Source of the DNA: Chitinophagaceae bacterium
Lineage (GTDB): Bacteria > Bacteroidota > Bacteroidia > Chitinophagales > Chitinophagaceae
DNA: 64,000 nucleotides
Assembly (NCBI GenBank): GCA_019638595.1
Contig: JAHBTJ010000008.1
Coordinates: forward strand, 186,001 to 250,000
Direction of reading: 5' to 3'
Shown: positions 1 to 8,714 of the stretch, in pieces
How positions within the stretch are numbered: position 1 is the first letter of the stretch
Layout: every line of letters begins with the position of its first letter
Program-made: the position numbers and the translations under genes
The notes under the pieces: generated by a model
Told to the model about the DNA's origin: nothing
Databases searched by the model: none
What the model saw: the letters and a program-made list of their open reading frames with translations, nothing else

Positions 1-808
1 CAATGTATATGTTGATTTCAGCTATACTCAAAATGGCGAAGCAAAGTCCTTTAGTACAGTATTCTCCTCCAACCTTGCAACAGATCGAAGATTCATTAAC
101 GACTTATATCTCAGTCCGAGCGAACCGGTTAGTGTGAAGGTGAGGGTTGAAGATACTTATGGTAATGTTACGCCTGATATTGATAAGGGAAAGATAAATT
201 TATACGAGGATTCTAAAATATCTAAAGCGAACTGGATATTACCCAACCCCAATGATAGTATTGCAGGCGTACCGATGTGCTTTGGTGATGGACTGGAAGG
301 AAGGAACAGGTATGTTATAGACGACATTATTGACAGGGGAGATAACCTGAACTTTATGCATACCAACAGCCGCGGTCGCACAGGTAAAAACGCAGATGGT
401 AATATGCCCTGGAATTTTATAATTGACCTGGGCGATTATTACGACCTGAGCCGGATTGTAACGATTCAGCGACACTCCGGAGGCATTGCCAACATTTCAA
501 GAGGTCAATATTACCGTTCCGAAAATGTGGGTATCTATAGAATTTATATTTTAAATGAAGCCACGAATGAATGGGAACAGATCACTGAACACAAAATTGA
601 GGTTCCTGTTGGTTTAAGTGAACTGGAATTTGTGAAATACGGCGAAGCGGGGGATATGGCTTATATGTACCCCGATGATCCGAAGTACACCAAAAAAACC
701 CGTTGGTTCAGGTTTGAAGCTATAAAAGGATTTTCAGGCAACTATACTCTTGATGATGCTAACTGCTTATCTGAAATCACGTTGTATGGTAAAAAAAGTA
801 ATCCTTAA
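1..808 (+). CDS. DUF5000/discoidin-like glycan-locus protein, 5' truncated
   Basis: The reading frame is open from the first bases of the window (frame of base 2), so the true start lies upstream. The first ATG inside, at 134, is internal. About 268 residues are visible. The N-terminal visible part resembles the DUF4959/DUF5126 Ig-like region. The C-terminal ~150 residues look like a galactose-binding, discoidin-like DUF5000 domain: a jelly-roll pattern with 'FIIDLGDYYDLSRI' followed by an 'ITLYGK' end strand. Such proteins are surface lipoproteins of SusC/SusD polysaccharide-utilisation loci and are thought to bind glycans (family knowledge). The next gene starts 26 bases downstream on the same strand and belongs to the same locus type. 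The lipoprotein signal is outside the window. Confidence 0.7.
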   Translation, partial: NVYVDFSYTQNGEAKSFSTVFSSNLATDRRFINDLYLSPSEPVSVKVRVEDTYGNVTPDIDKGKINLYEDSKISKANWILPNPNDSIAGVPMCFGDGLEGRNRYVIDDIIDRGDNLNFMHTNSRGRTGKNADGNMPWNFIIDLGDYYDLSRIVTIQRHSGGIANISRGQYYRSENVGIYRIYILNEATNEWEQITEHKIEVPVGLSELEFVKYGEAGDMAYMYPDDPKYTKKTRWFRFEAIKGFSGNYTLDDANCLSEITLYGKKSNP

Positions 809-834
809 ACAAGAATTTAAAGCGCAATTTCAAT

Positions 835-2496
835 ATGCAAAATAAATTAATTCCCCTCTTTGCTTTTATCGCACTTGCCATAAGCTCCTGCAGCAAAATG
901 TACGATAATATACAGCAATATGCAGACGAGCAGGTTTACCCGGCTAAATATGATACCATTATTGGGTTTATTGGCTATGAGCGTGTAGAAATTGAACTGA
1001 TGAAAGCCGGCCGCATTTCATCTTCCCAAATAAAACTCGGTAAAGCAAAAAAAACAATTATTGAATATGATGATCAGAAGATAATCATTGACTCACTGGT
1101 ATCATGGGTAAATATTACAGGGCTTACCCAGCCAAAGTTGTACCGGATCCAGATATATACTATTGATGAGTTTGATAATAAGTCGGTGCCCCAGGAAATA
1201 GCCCTGATACCTTATACGCAAACAGATTTTCAGTCACTGGCTGTTTCTTCTCCTAAAATTATGGCATCTCCCACTGCCGCGGTTATTGAATGGCCGAACG
1301 GACTATCTTCCACATTACTTGACTATACGGGCCTTTCTTATGAGTATACTGATAAGGATAATGAAGTAAGGAAAGGAACAAGGGAGGAGAGCCCCCGGTT
1401 TGTGATCGCGAATCTTACTCCATCACAGGAAGTTACTGTAAACGTAACTTATAAAGTAATTCCCAAAATCAATAGCAGTCCTATAATTGATACGCTTGAT
1501 CTAACAGTTCCGATTACGCTTGTGATGCCTACGGAAACAACGCCCTTCTCTCCTGCAGAACGGGCAATATTAGAGGCGAATGGTGTAACCGAATTTACAT
1601 CAGCGGGCGTATCAGGTATTACAAAGCTTACATATCCCGTACATGCAAACTCACTTCAGGATATATTTTATTTTGCCAATCTTAAGGAACTTGATTTAAC
1701 CGGCGGCACACTCTTTACCTTACCCACATTAACTTACGACAGAAACGGAGCACAGAGTACTGTTGGTGGAGGCAGCTATGCTCCCTATCTGGCAAAAGTG
1801 AGTGATATAGCGTCATCCGACATGCAGGCGCTGAAAGATCTGCTTGAGCTTGGCTTATTAGATAAGGTAAAATATACACCCAACTCTATGGGATTGGATG
1901 AAATACTTGCACCTTACGTGCAGAACGGGGTGGTAGAACTGGTGGAAACACCTGATGAAGCGCTTATAGACCCGGTTAGGTTTTCGGTGAACGGGCTTGT
2001 GCAGGACGGGCAATGGAAAACAGATATTACCTATCCCGCCGCGGATGCTCCTTCTTCGTCCGGGCTTCAAAACATAATAAAAGCAGTAGTTGCAGCCAAA
2101 AATGCCACTATGGTATTTGCGTTACCTAAAGAATACAGGTTTAACGTAAAGGAATATAAATATGTAAAATTTAAGGTGTACGCCCCGGCCAAATCAACTT
2201 TTACCAGTCCTTACGAGCCTTACCAGCGCTTATGGCCAAGAATCATGAACTACATGTGGTCTTTTAGCGGCAACTCAGATTTCGGTCAGGAATACTGGGA
2301 TTACAGTGCAGATAACTTTAAAATAGCCGATGCTGATCTGCAAAAGTGGACTGATGTTACTATTGACTTATCACCCGCAGATGGTAAACATAACAGGGTA
2401 ATTTTATTAAACATCGGTGGTGAGCCAAATATTACTTTCGATGCAGGCTCAAATATTACATACTATTTTTCAGATTTCAGATTCTCCAAAGAATAG
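835..2496 (+). CDS. DUF4998 lipoprotein of a polysaccharide-utilisation locus
   Basis: A 553-residue protein with a lipoprotein signal (hydrophobic residues 5-16, Cys19 in 'AISSCSK'). Residues ~35-130 match my memory of DUF4998, including the stretch 'IGYERVEIELMKAGR' and 'SQIKLGKAKKTIIEYD'. A fibronectin-like region follows, then a C-terminal beta-rich region (~370-553) that could be a carbohydrate-binding module. DUF4998 proteins occur beside SusC/SusD pairs and glycoside hydrolases in Bacteroidota and probably bind glycan at the cell surface; no reaction is known. It is the last gene of the locus: a strong terminator follows and the next gene is convergent. The substrate cannot be told from this end of the locus. 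Confidence 0.75.
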   Translation: MQNKLIPLFAFIALAISSCSKMYDNIQQYADEQVYPAKYDTIIGFIGYERVEIELMKAGRISSSQIKLGKAKKTIIEYDDQKIIIDSLVSWVNITGLTQPKLYRIQIYTIDEFDNKSVPQEIALIPYTQTDFQSLAVSSPKIMASPTAAVIEWPNGLSSTLLDYTGLSYEYTDKDNEVRKGTREESPRFVIANLTPSQEVTVNVTYKVIPKINSSPIIDTLDLTVPITLVMPTETTPFSPAERAILEANGVTEFTSAGVSGITKLTYPVHANSLQDIFYFANLKELDLTGGTLFTLPTLTYDRNGAQSTVGGGSYAPYLAKVSDIASSDMQALKDLLELGLLDKVKYTPNSMGLDEILAPYVQNGVVELVETPDEALIDPVRFSVNGLVQDGQWKTDITYPAADAPSSSGLQNIIKAVVAAKNATMVFALPKEYRFNVKEYKYVKFKVYAPAKSTFTSPYEPYQRLWPRIMNYMWSFSGNSDFGQEYWDYSADNFKIADADLQKWTDVTIDLSPADGKHNRVILLNIGGEPNITFDAGSNITYYFSDFRFSKE

Positions 2497-2548
2497 GAGA
2501 AAAGCGAATAACCTATAAAAAGCACCTGTTTCCTGCAGATAGCCGATG

Positions 2549-2580
2549 AAAAAGCCAGGGCATTTTGTCCTGGCTTTTAT
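2549..2580. terminator. bidirectional rho-independent terminator
   Basis: A ten-base arm AAAAGCCAGG (2550-2559) pairs perfectly with CCTGGCTTTT (2569-2578), flanked by A-rich sequence on the left and T-rich on the right. It lies between the convergent DUF4998 gene and the RND pump gene, so it can serve both. Confidence 0.85.
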
Positions 2581-2599
2581 TATTTTGGTTTGTACGATG

Positions 2600-5500
2600 T
2601 CAGCTTCTTTCAACCACGGTTTTATCTATTTCCGCTTCTCTTGCTGTTTGTTCCTGGAGGCGTTTCAGTTTTTTGCCATATGCTACCCGGGTGATCAACG
2701 CAAATAATACCGGCACCACAAATATGGCTAAAGTAGTAGCAGCCACCATACCTCCGAATACCGTCCAGCCAATGGTTTTACGGCTTTCCGCCGCGGCGCC
2801 TTCGGCAAATGCCAGAGGCAGCACTCCCAGTATGAACGCCAGTGAGGTCATAACGATGGGGCGTAAGCGCAAACGCACCGCCTGCAGGGTGGCATGTGTA
2901 ATATCTATACCCAGGTCTACCCTTTCCTTGGCAAATTCCACGATCAGGATAGCATTTTTGGCGGCCAGCCCTATCAGTGTTATTAATCCAATCTGCGCAT
3001 AAATATTATTAGACAACGCAGGCAGGAATGTAAGTGTAAGAATGGAACCGAATGCGCCGATAGGCACCGCGAACAATACGGAGAACGGTATGGACCAGCT
3101 TTCGTACAAGGCTGCCAAAAACAAGAACACAAATACAATTGAAATAGCGAAGATGACGGACTGCTGATTGCCCGCTGCGATCTCCTCGCGGCTCATGCCG
3201 GAAAATTCATACCCATATCCTGCAGGTAATGTTTGCGCTACTTCACGCAAAGCCTGTATCGCCTGCCCGCTGCTGTAGCCCGGCGCCGGTGAGCCGTTTA
3301 CTTCAATAGAGCGATAGATATTATAATGTGGTATTACAGCAGGTGCTTCTATTACCTTAGTTGTGATCAGCGAACCCAGCGGCACCATATTACCCTGGCT
3401 GTTGCGCACATAAAACTTTTCAATGCCATTTAATGAGCTCCTGTAACTGCTGTCTGCCTGCGACATTACGCGGAAGTTCCTCCCGTACAGGTTAAAATCA
3501 TTTACATAGCTACTACCTAAAAAAGTAGAGAGCGTTGTATATACTTCTGATACGGATACGCCTAATTTTTTAGCCTGCTCTTTGTCCACATCTACCTGGT
3601 AGCTGGGCGAACGGGAGCTAAAGAAGGTATAGGCCGCTCCAATTTCGGGGCGCTGATTTACTTTACCAATAAATGCCTGCGCTACTTTTTCAAACTGCTT
3701 TATATCATCGGTGCTGCCGGTTTGCTGCAGCTCAAAGGTAAATCCTGCCGTGGCGCCCAGTCCGGGGATGGCCGGGGGTGCTATAACCAGTATGCGCGCT
3801 TCCTTAATATCGGCCAAAGCTCCCCGTATTTTGTTCATCACATCCTGCGCATGCTGCCCTTTCGCTTTCCGGTCGTCCCACGATTGCAGGTTCACGAACA
3901 CAGTGCCCGAGTTGGAACGGTTAGATCCGCTCACGATGTTCAGTCCCGACAAACCGCCTACCACCCGTACTTCAGGAATTTTGCCTACGCGATCAATCAT
4001 GTCTTTCAGCAATGCCAGGTTCCTGGAAGTAGAGCTTGCTTCCGGCATTTCATAGGTAACCAGGGCTCTTCCTTCATCTTCGGTAGGTATAAAACCGGAG
4101 GGCTTGTTCTTGAAAAGAAAAAACAAACCTACAAACAGTACTACCATCATTACCAGCACGTACGGCGTTGCCCTGATCCATTTTGCCACGCCCCTGGTAT
4201 AGCCATTGGTTAACCTGCCAAACCAATGATTAAAGCCCGCGAAGAATTTTTCCAATACATTCTTCTTCGCGTTCTCATCTTTGGAAGGCTTCAACATAAT
4301 GGTGCACAAGGCGGGCGTGAGAGACAAAGCCACGAAAGCCGAGATCAAAACCGACACCGCGATAGTAATTGCGAACTGCTGGTATAACCTGCCCACAATA
4401 CCTGGTATAAAACCTACCGGAACAAATACGGCAGCCAGGATCAGCGCGATAGCGATTACCGGTCCCGATATATCTTTCATCGCCTTTCGCGTAGCTTCCT
4501 TCGGCGACATTTTTTCATGATCTATATTATGCTGTACCGCTTCCACCACCACAATGGCATCATCTACCACTATACCAATAGCCAGCACAAACGCAAATAA
4601 GGTAAGCGTATTAATAGTAAAGCCCAGCGGACCAAAAAGAATAAACGTACCAATCAACGATACGGGAATTGCCAGTACCGGGATCAGCGTTGCCCTCCAG
4701 TTCTGTAAAAACAGGAACACCACCAACACCACCAACGCTAATGCCTCCAGCAGCGTATGGATTACCTCATTGATCGAGGCATTAACTACCGATACTGTTT
4801 CCAGCGGTATCATGAAGTCAATGTCTTTCGGAAAGGTTTTCCGTAGCTCATCCATTGCCTTCATCACACCTTTATATGTTTCAAGCGCATTGGCGCCGGG
4901 AGTTTGATAAATAAGCAGGAAGGAAGCCGGTCTGCCGCCGTTCACGAACGCATTGATGCCGTAGTCAAATCTACCCAGTTCTACTCTTGCCACATCTTTC
5001 AGGTATACAATATTTCCATCCGCAGGACGGGTGCGCACCACTATGTTTTCAAAATCTTCCTGGCGGTTGATACGGCTGTTGGTCAATACGCTGTATTCAA
5101 ATACCTGCTGACCCGGTTGGGGATTACCCCCTACCGTACCCGCTGCTATCTGGAGGTTCTGCTCCTGCAGAGCCGCGTTCACTTCTGCCGGTGTTATAGA
5201 AAGCGCCGCCATTTTCTCAGGATTCAGCCACACGCGCATACTAAAATCATCGGAACGCGACAATACATCACCCACTCCTTTTACGCGAAGAATGGCATCT
5301 TTCACATACATGTTCACATAGTTACCTATAAACAATGCATCGTGTGTGCCATTGGGCGAATAAAAGCCAAATACCGCCATTACGCTGGGATTACGCTTAC
5401 GAACGGTTAAGCCTAAACGCTTTACAGCATCCGGCAGGGTAGGTTCAGCCACACTTACGCGGTTCTGCACATCCAGTGTTGCTATATTGATGTCGGTGCC

Positions 5501-5791
5501 TACCTCAAAGTTTATGGTAATATTACTCTGCCCGCTGCTGGCGCTGTTGCTGCTCATATAGGTCATGCCGGGCGTACCGTTTACCTGTGTTTCAATGGCA
5601 GTAGTAGTGGTTTGTTCCACTGTTTGGGCATCAGCGCCGGTAAAGTTTCCGGAAATGTTTACTGTAGGCGGGGAAATTTCGGGGTATTGCGCTACCGGCA
5701 AGGTGATCAACGAAATAATACCTACCAATACGATTACAATTGATATAACAATTGCCGTTACCGGTCTTTTTATAAAAGTTTCTGCTATCAT
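2600..5791 (-). CDS. RND efflux pump inner-membrane subunit (HAE1, AcrB/MexB-like)
   Basis: A 1063-residue proton-driven multidrug exporter of the hydrophobe/amphiphile efflux family. It starts with the classic 'FIKRPVTAIVISI' membrane segment, has two large periplasmic loops and twelve expected helices, and keeps the Asp-Asp pair of the proton relay in 'GIVVDDAIVVVE' (~408). I choose ATG at 5791 rather than 5833: the upstream codons translate a repeat array (5797-5824) and family members begin with this MIAETF-like sequence. It is the last gene of a minus-strand operon after the TolC-like protein and the adaptor. The pump should form a tripartite complex spanning both membranes. Substrates are not predictable. 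Length is normal and no key residue is missing. Confidence 0.95.
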   Translation of the reverse strand: MIAETFIKRPVTAIVISIVIVLVGIISLITLPVAQYPEISPPTVNISGNFTGADAQTVEQTTTTAIETQVNGTPGMTYMSSNSASSGQSNITINFEVGTDINIATLDVQNRVSVAEPTLPDAVKRLGLTVRKRNPSVMAVFGFYSPNGTHDALFIGNYVNMYVKDAILRVKGVGDVLSRSDDFSMRVWLNPEKMAALSITPAEVNAALQEQNLQIAAGTVGGNPQPGQQVFEYSVLTNSRINRQEDFENIVVRTRPADGNIVYLKDVARVELGRFDYGINAFVNGGRPASFLLIYQTPGANALETYKGVMKAMDELRKTFPKDIDFMIPLETVSVVNASINEVIHTLLEALALVVLVVFLFLQNWRATLIPVLAIPVSLIGTFILFGPLGFTINTLTLFAFVLAIGIVVDDAIVVVEAVQHNIDHEKMSPKEATRKAMKDISGPVIAIALILAAVFVPVGFIPGIVGRLYQQFAITIAVSVLISAFVALSLTPALCTIMLKPSKDENAKKNVLEKFFAGFNHWFGRLTNGYTRGVAKWIRATPYVLVMMVVLFVGLFFLFKNKPSGFIPTEDEGRALVTYEMPEASSTSRNLALLKDMIDRVGKIPEVRVVGGLSGLNIVSGSNRSNSGTVFVNLQSWDDRKAKGQHAQDVMNKIRGALADIKEARILVIAPPAIPGLGATAGFTFELQQTGSTDDIKQFEKVAQAFIGKVNQRPEIGAAYTFFSSRSPSYQVDVDKEQAKKLGVSVSEVYTTLSTFLGSSYVNDFNLYGRNFRVMSQADSSYRSSLNGIEKFYVRNSQGNMVPLGSLITTKVIEAPAVIPHYNIYRSIEVNGSPAPGYSSGQAIQALREVAQTLPAGYGYEFSGMSREEIAAGNQQSVIFAISIVFVFLFLAALYESWSIPFSVLFAVPIGAFGSILTLTFLPALSNNIYAQIGLITLIGLAAKNAILIVEFAKERVDLGIDITHATLQAVRLRLRPIVMTSLAFILGVLPLAFAEGAAAESRKTIGWTVFGGMVAATTLAIFVVPVLFALITRVAYGKKLKRLQEQTAREAEIDKTVVERS

Positions 5792-5796
5792 AATGT

Positions 5797-5824
5797 GTGA
5801 AATAGTGAGTGGTGAATGGTGAAT
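5797..5824. repeat. heptanucleotide array, GGTGAAT type
   Basis: Four 7-base units in exact phase, ending in two identical GGTGAAT copies; the first two are diverged (GTGAAAT, AGTGAGT). On the transcribed strand of the operon the unit reads ATTCACC. It lies in the 66-base gap between the adaptor and pump genes, five bases from the pump start codon. Confidence 0.7.
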
Positions 5825-5857
5825 ACGATTCACTCATAGCATCACACGCGATGTTTG

Positions 5858-7000
5858 TTATTTTTTAGAAGCGCCTGCGGCGGCCGGTTGCGGCTGACCG
5901 GTAGTTATTACAGCGCCTTCCCTTAAATTTTGTACTCCTTCCACTACAATGGTTTCTTTTGCCTGCAAACCTTCCTTCACAATTATACCCGGTCCAATCT
6001 GCCGCGCCGGTTGTATCTTTCTTTGTGTAACCTTACTGCTATCGCCCACCACATACACAAAAAACTCTCCTAACTGCTCGGTAACGGCTTTGTACGGAAT
6101 AATCACCGATTGAGTGCCGGCGGTATTCAATACCCTTACCGTGGTGCTCATCCCCGCCTTTAATAAATGCTTATCGTTGGGAAAATTCAGCCTTGCTTTA
6201 ATAGTACCAGTCTGCGGGTCAACGGCCCGGTCAATTACGCTTAATGTACCTGCATAGGGATATACATCTTTTCCAAACGCTATGCTGAAAGTAGAATCCT
6301 TAGAATCTTTTTTTGCCTGTTGCAACTGCGAGAATCTGTAAATTTCTTTTTGATCTACCGTAAAATCTACCGCTATGGGGTTATCGGTTGATACAATATT
6401 GAGGATGGTTTGACCTGCCACAACAGAAGTACCCATCCTTACCTGTGAAATACCTATTGTACCATCGAAGGGCGCTATTATAGAAGCAAATTTTACATTG
6501 GAACGTACCGCGTTCACATTTGCCCTTGCCGCTTCTACCTGCTTTTTAGCCGCTTCCAGCGTGGCATCCGCATAATCTACCTGCTGCTTTGCAATAGCAT
6601 CCTGCCTGTCCAGCTCATGATAGCGGTCGGCGTCTTTCTGAGCCTTCAGCAAATTGGTTTCCTGCACCTGCAGGTTAGCGATGGCTTGTTGCTCGTTGGC
6701 GCTGTATACCTGTTGGTCTATAGCATACAACCGTTGCCCTTTACGCACCTTATCGCCATCTTTAAAATAAATACCGGTAATATAACCTGTAACCTGCGGC
6801 CTCAGCTCTACCTGGTTAATAGCAGTCAGCGTACCCGGATATTCATCATAATAAACAGCATCCGTCAACGACACTTCCTGAACGGTTACGGATATCGCCG
6901 GCGGAGGCCCCTGCTGCTGTTGCTGCTGCTTCGCGCCACAGGCGGCCAGCATCAATACCGATCCGTACAGCAAAAGCGTTTTGATTGTTGTATGTAGCAT
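5858..7000 (-). CDS. RND periplasmic adaptor subunit (membrane fusion protein)
   Basis: A 380-residue lipoprotein: hydrophobic leader, lipobox 'LAAC' with Cys21, then a short Gln-rich linker (KQQQQQQGPPP) coded by a CAG/CAA tract. Next come a barrel-sandwich lipoyl-like half, an alpha-helical hairpin (~90-160), the second lipoyl half with 'IIAPFDGTIGISQVRMG', and the beta-barrel and membrane-proximal domains. This is the HlyD/AcrA plan. It bridges the inner-membrane pump to the outer-membrane channel. It is the middle gene of the efflux operon, 143 bases after the TolC-like gene and 66 bases before the pump start. The poly-Gln linker is length-variable by nature and I give it no function. Confidence 0.93.
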   Translation of the reverse strand: MLHTTIKTLLLYGSVLMLAACGAKQQQQQQGPPPAISVTVQEVSLTDAVYYDEYPGTLTAINQVELRPQVTGYITGIYFKDGDKVRKGQRLYAIDQQVYSANEQQAIANLQVQETNLLKAQKDADRYHELDRQDAIAKQQVDYADATLEAAKKQVEAARANVNAVRSNVKFASIIAPFDGTIGISQVRMGTSVVAGQTILNIVSTDNPIAVDFTVDQKEIYRFSQLQQAKKDSKDSTFSIAFGKDVYPYAGTLSVIDRAVDPQTGTIKARLNFPNDKHLLKAGMSTTVRVLNTAGTQSVIIPYKAVTEQLGEFFVYVVGDSSKVTQRKIQPARQIGPGIIVKEGLQAKETIVVEGVQNLREGAVITTGQPQPAAAGASKK

Positions 7001-7026
7001 ATATAGTTATTGATATTTTTTGTTTA

Positions 7027-7133
7027 GCTGTGAGCTATCGGCTATGGGCAATGAGCCTTGAGCTATCAGCCATTTATGGTTTTTTGTTTGTAGCTGATAA
7101 CCACAAACTATACACTCAAAATCACAAACCTGT
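7027..7133. repeat. heptanucleotide array, GCTATCA type, with AT-rich tail
   Basis: Seven consecutive 7-base units fill 7027-7075 in strict phase; all begin GC and most resemble GCTATCA or GCTATGG. An AT-rich tail follows with GTTTGT and ACAAAC inverted, then AAACCTGTAACC, which matches the other heptad type of this window. It occupies the 143-base intercistronic gap between the TolC-like and adaptor genes. Confidence 0.75.
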
Positions 7134-7143
7134 AACCCTGCTC

Positions 7144-8463
7144 TTACCACTTTATTTCCCCCAGCGAACGCTGCACATCTATTTTGCTGGAAAGCAGGGC
7201 ATACAACGCATCGTAATAATTGATCTGGGCAGTGCGCAAATCTGTTTCAGATGTTATTACTTCAAGATAGGTTTTTACACCCGACCGGTACTGCAATTGT
7301 ATCACATCATACACCTCCTTAGCCAGTACCAGGTTTTCTTTAAGCGCCAGGAACTCTGCCAGGTTGCTTTTGTATGCCGCCAGCGACGCATTGTATTCTG
7401 CATTCACCGCGTTTTTCAGGTTAGCAATATCGAGATTTGTTCTGCGCAATTGCCACCGGGCCTGATCAATAAGGTATTTACGTTTCCCCCCCTGGAAAAT
7501 AGGCAATGCCAGTGTTACGCCGGCATACGATGCAGGATACGACTGGTTGTATAATTTGCTGAATTGGTTATTCAGGTAATTGAGGTTATAAGCGCCGTTG
7601 GCGGATAGCGAGGGCAGGAAGCTCCATTTATTATAACTCACGTTCGCCTCCAGCAGCCGCATTTGTGTTTGCAACAACTGGTATTCTATCCTGCGGCTAT
7701 AATCCGCCACCTGCAAGGTATCCAGTATAATTTCGTTCTCCATAGAGGAGGTATCATATACAATATCGAGCTCCGCGTTTACAGGATAATTCATTTTGGC
7801 TTTCAGGCTTTCTATCCGCGCCTTCAGCAATACCTCAAAGCTTTTTTTAGACGCTTTGGTATTATTTAAAGCAATCGCCGCCCTTTTATAGTCCGTTTTA
7901 TCGGTAATGCCAGCCTGGTATTGGTTGTAGGCATCTTTATAGCTGCGCTCAAGACGTAGTATGTTTTCTTCCGATACGCGTATTTGCTGCTCGGTGGCCA
8001 ATACATCATAAAATGCTTTCGACACTTCTGCCGCTACATCTATTTTACTGCTTTCCGTGCTTTGCTTTGCCTGTTTGCGGATATCGGTACGTGTACGGCT
8101 GGCCAACAGCACATCCCTGTTGAATATGGTTTGGCTGGCAGAAAATAAAAGCCCGGAAGTATTATCCACACCCAGCTTTACCGGGTTCCCTCCTATTATA
8201 TTGGTTTGCACCTGAAAGTTATGCTGGAAAGTATAATTGAAATTCACCTGCGGAAACCACTCCGCCAGTTTACTCTTAATGGTTGTTTCCGCTATTTCTT
8301 CGTCAATTTGCGATTGCTGCACAATAGGTTGCCTGTTGATGGCATATTGTATACAGTTTTGTAAAGTAGCAGATTGCAAAACAGAATCATTCACCTGCTG
8401 AGCATTTACATAAGAAGTTGCTATGAGTAGTATCACTCCAAAAAACAATAAATGCTTTTTCAT
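7144..8463 (-). CDS. TolC-family outer-membrane efflux channel
   Basis: A 439-residue outer-membrane factor with a cleavable signal peptide (MKKHLLFFGVILLIATSYVNAQ). Two repeated long-helix plus beta-strand halves give the TolC/OprM fold. The second half shows 'VTLALPIFQGGKRKYLIDQA', typical of the family, and the C-terminus keeps 'YYDALYALLSSKIDVQRSLG'. It is the first gene of the efflux operon with adaptor and pump downstream, and should be the trimeric exit duct. A candidate promoter and palindromic operator lie at 8580-8618. No regulator gene is adjacent; the neighbour on the other side is a divergent hexosaminidase. Confidence 0.93.
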   Translation of the reverse strand: MKKHLLFFGVILLIATSYVNAQQVNDSVLQSATLQNCIQYAINRQPIVQQSQIDEEIAETTIKSKLAEWFPQVNFNYTFQHNFQVQTNIIGGNPVKLGVDNTSGLLFSASQTIFNRDVLLASRTRTDIRKQAKQSTESSKIDVAAEVSKAFYDVLATEQQIRVSEENILRLERSYKDAYNQYQAGITDKTDYKRAAIALNNTKASKKSFEVLLKARIESLKAKMNYPVNAELDIVYDTSSMENEIILDTLQVADYSRRIEYQLLQTQMRLLEANVSYNKWSFLPSLSANGAYNLNYLNNQFSKLYNQSYPASYAGVTLALPIFQGGKRKYLIDQARWQLRRTNLDIANLKNAVNAEYNASLAAYKSNLAEFLALKENLVLAKEVYDVIQLQYRSGVKTYLEVITSETDLRTAQINYYDALYALLSSKIDVQRSLGEIKW

Positions 8464-8579
8464 AAAGTGTGTATGTGTACGCTGCCTGCATATGCCGCCT
8501 CCTTAACCTATAGACGGGTTATTACACAGGTAAAACAGTCATCTTTTTTATTGAACAATCCAGGCTGGAATCGGGGAGG

Positions 8580-8618
8580 CAAAGGTATTGATTCTGAATG
8601 TAATAAATCAAACGTTTG
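8580..8618 (-). promoter_or_regulatory. candidate promoter with overlapping palindromic operator of the efflux operon
   Basis: On the minus strand TACCTTTG (8587 to 8580) matches the Bacteroidota -7 consensus TAnnTTTG. Twenty-one bases upstream is TTTG (-33 type), which is part of the perfect 10-base palindrome CAAACGTTTG (8609-8618). A dimeric repressor, for example TetR/AcrR type, on the palindrome would block the -33 element. The match is seen in the sequence; the regulator is inferred. The predicted leader is roughly 110 bases. Confidence 0.5.
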
Positions 8619-8714
8619 TTTAATTTTTTTGTTAACGAATTATTAATGCGACTATACTCTAATTTAGTCCTTACATACAAGTATATATTTATTACTCATA
8701 GTAAATAAAGAGCC

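Noticed and set aside
3722-4213. Long plus-strand frames opposite the RND pump gene
   Set aside because: Antisense shadows of a clearly conserved gene.
6905-6935. CAG/CTG triplet tract as an expandable microsatellite
   Set aside because: It encodes a short Gln-rich linker after the lipobox in the adaptor and mixes CAG with CAA; too short to treat as a phase-variable tract.
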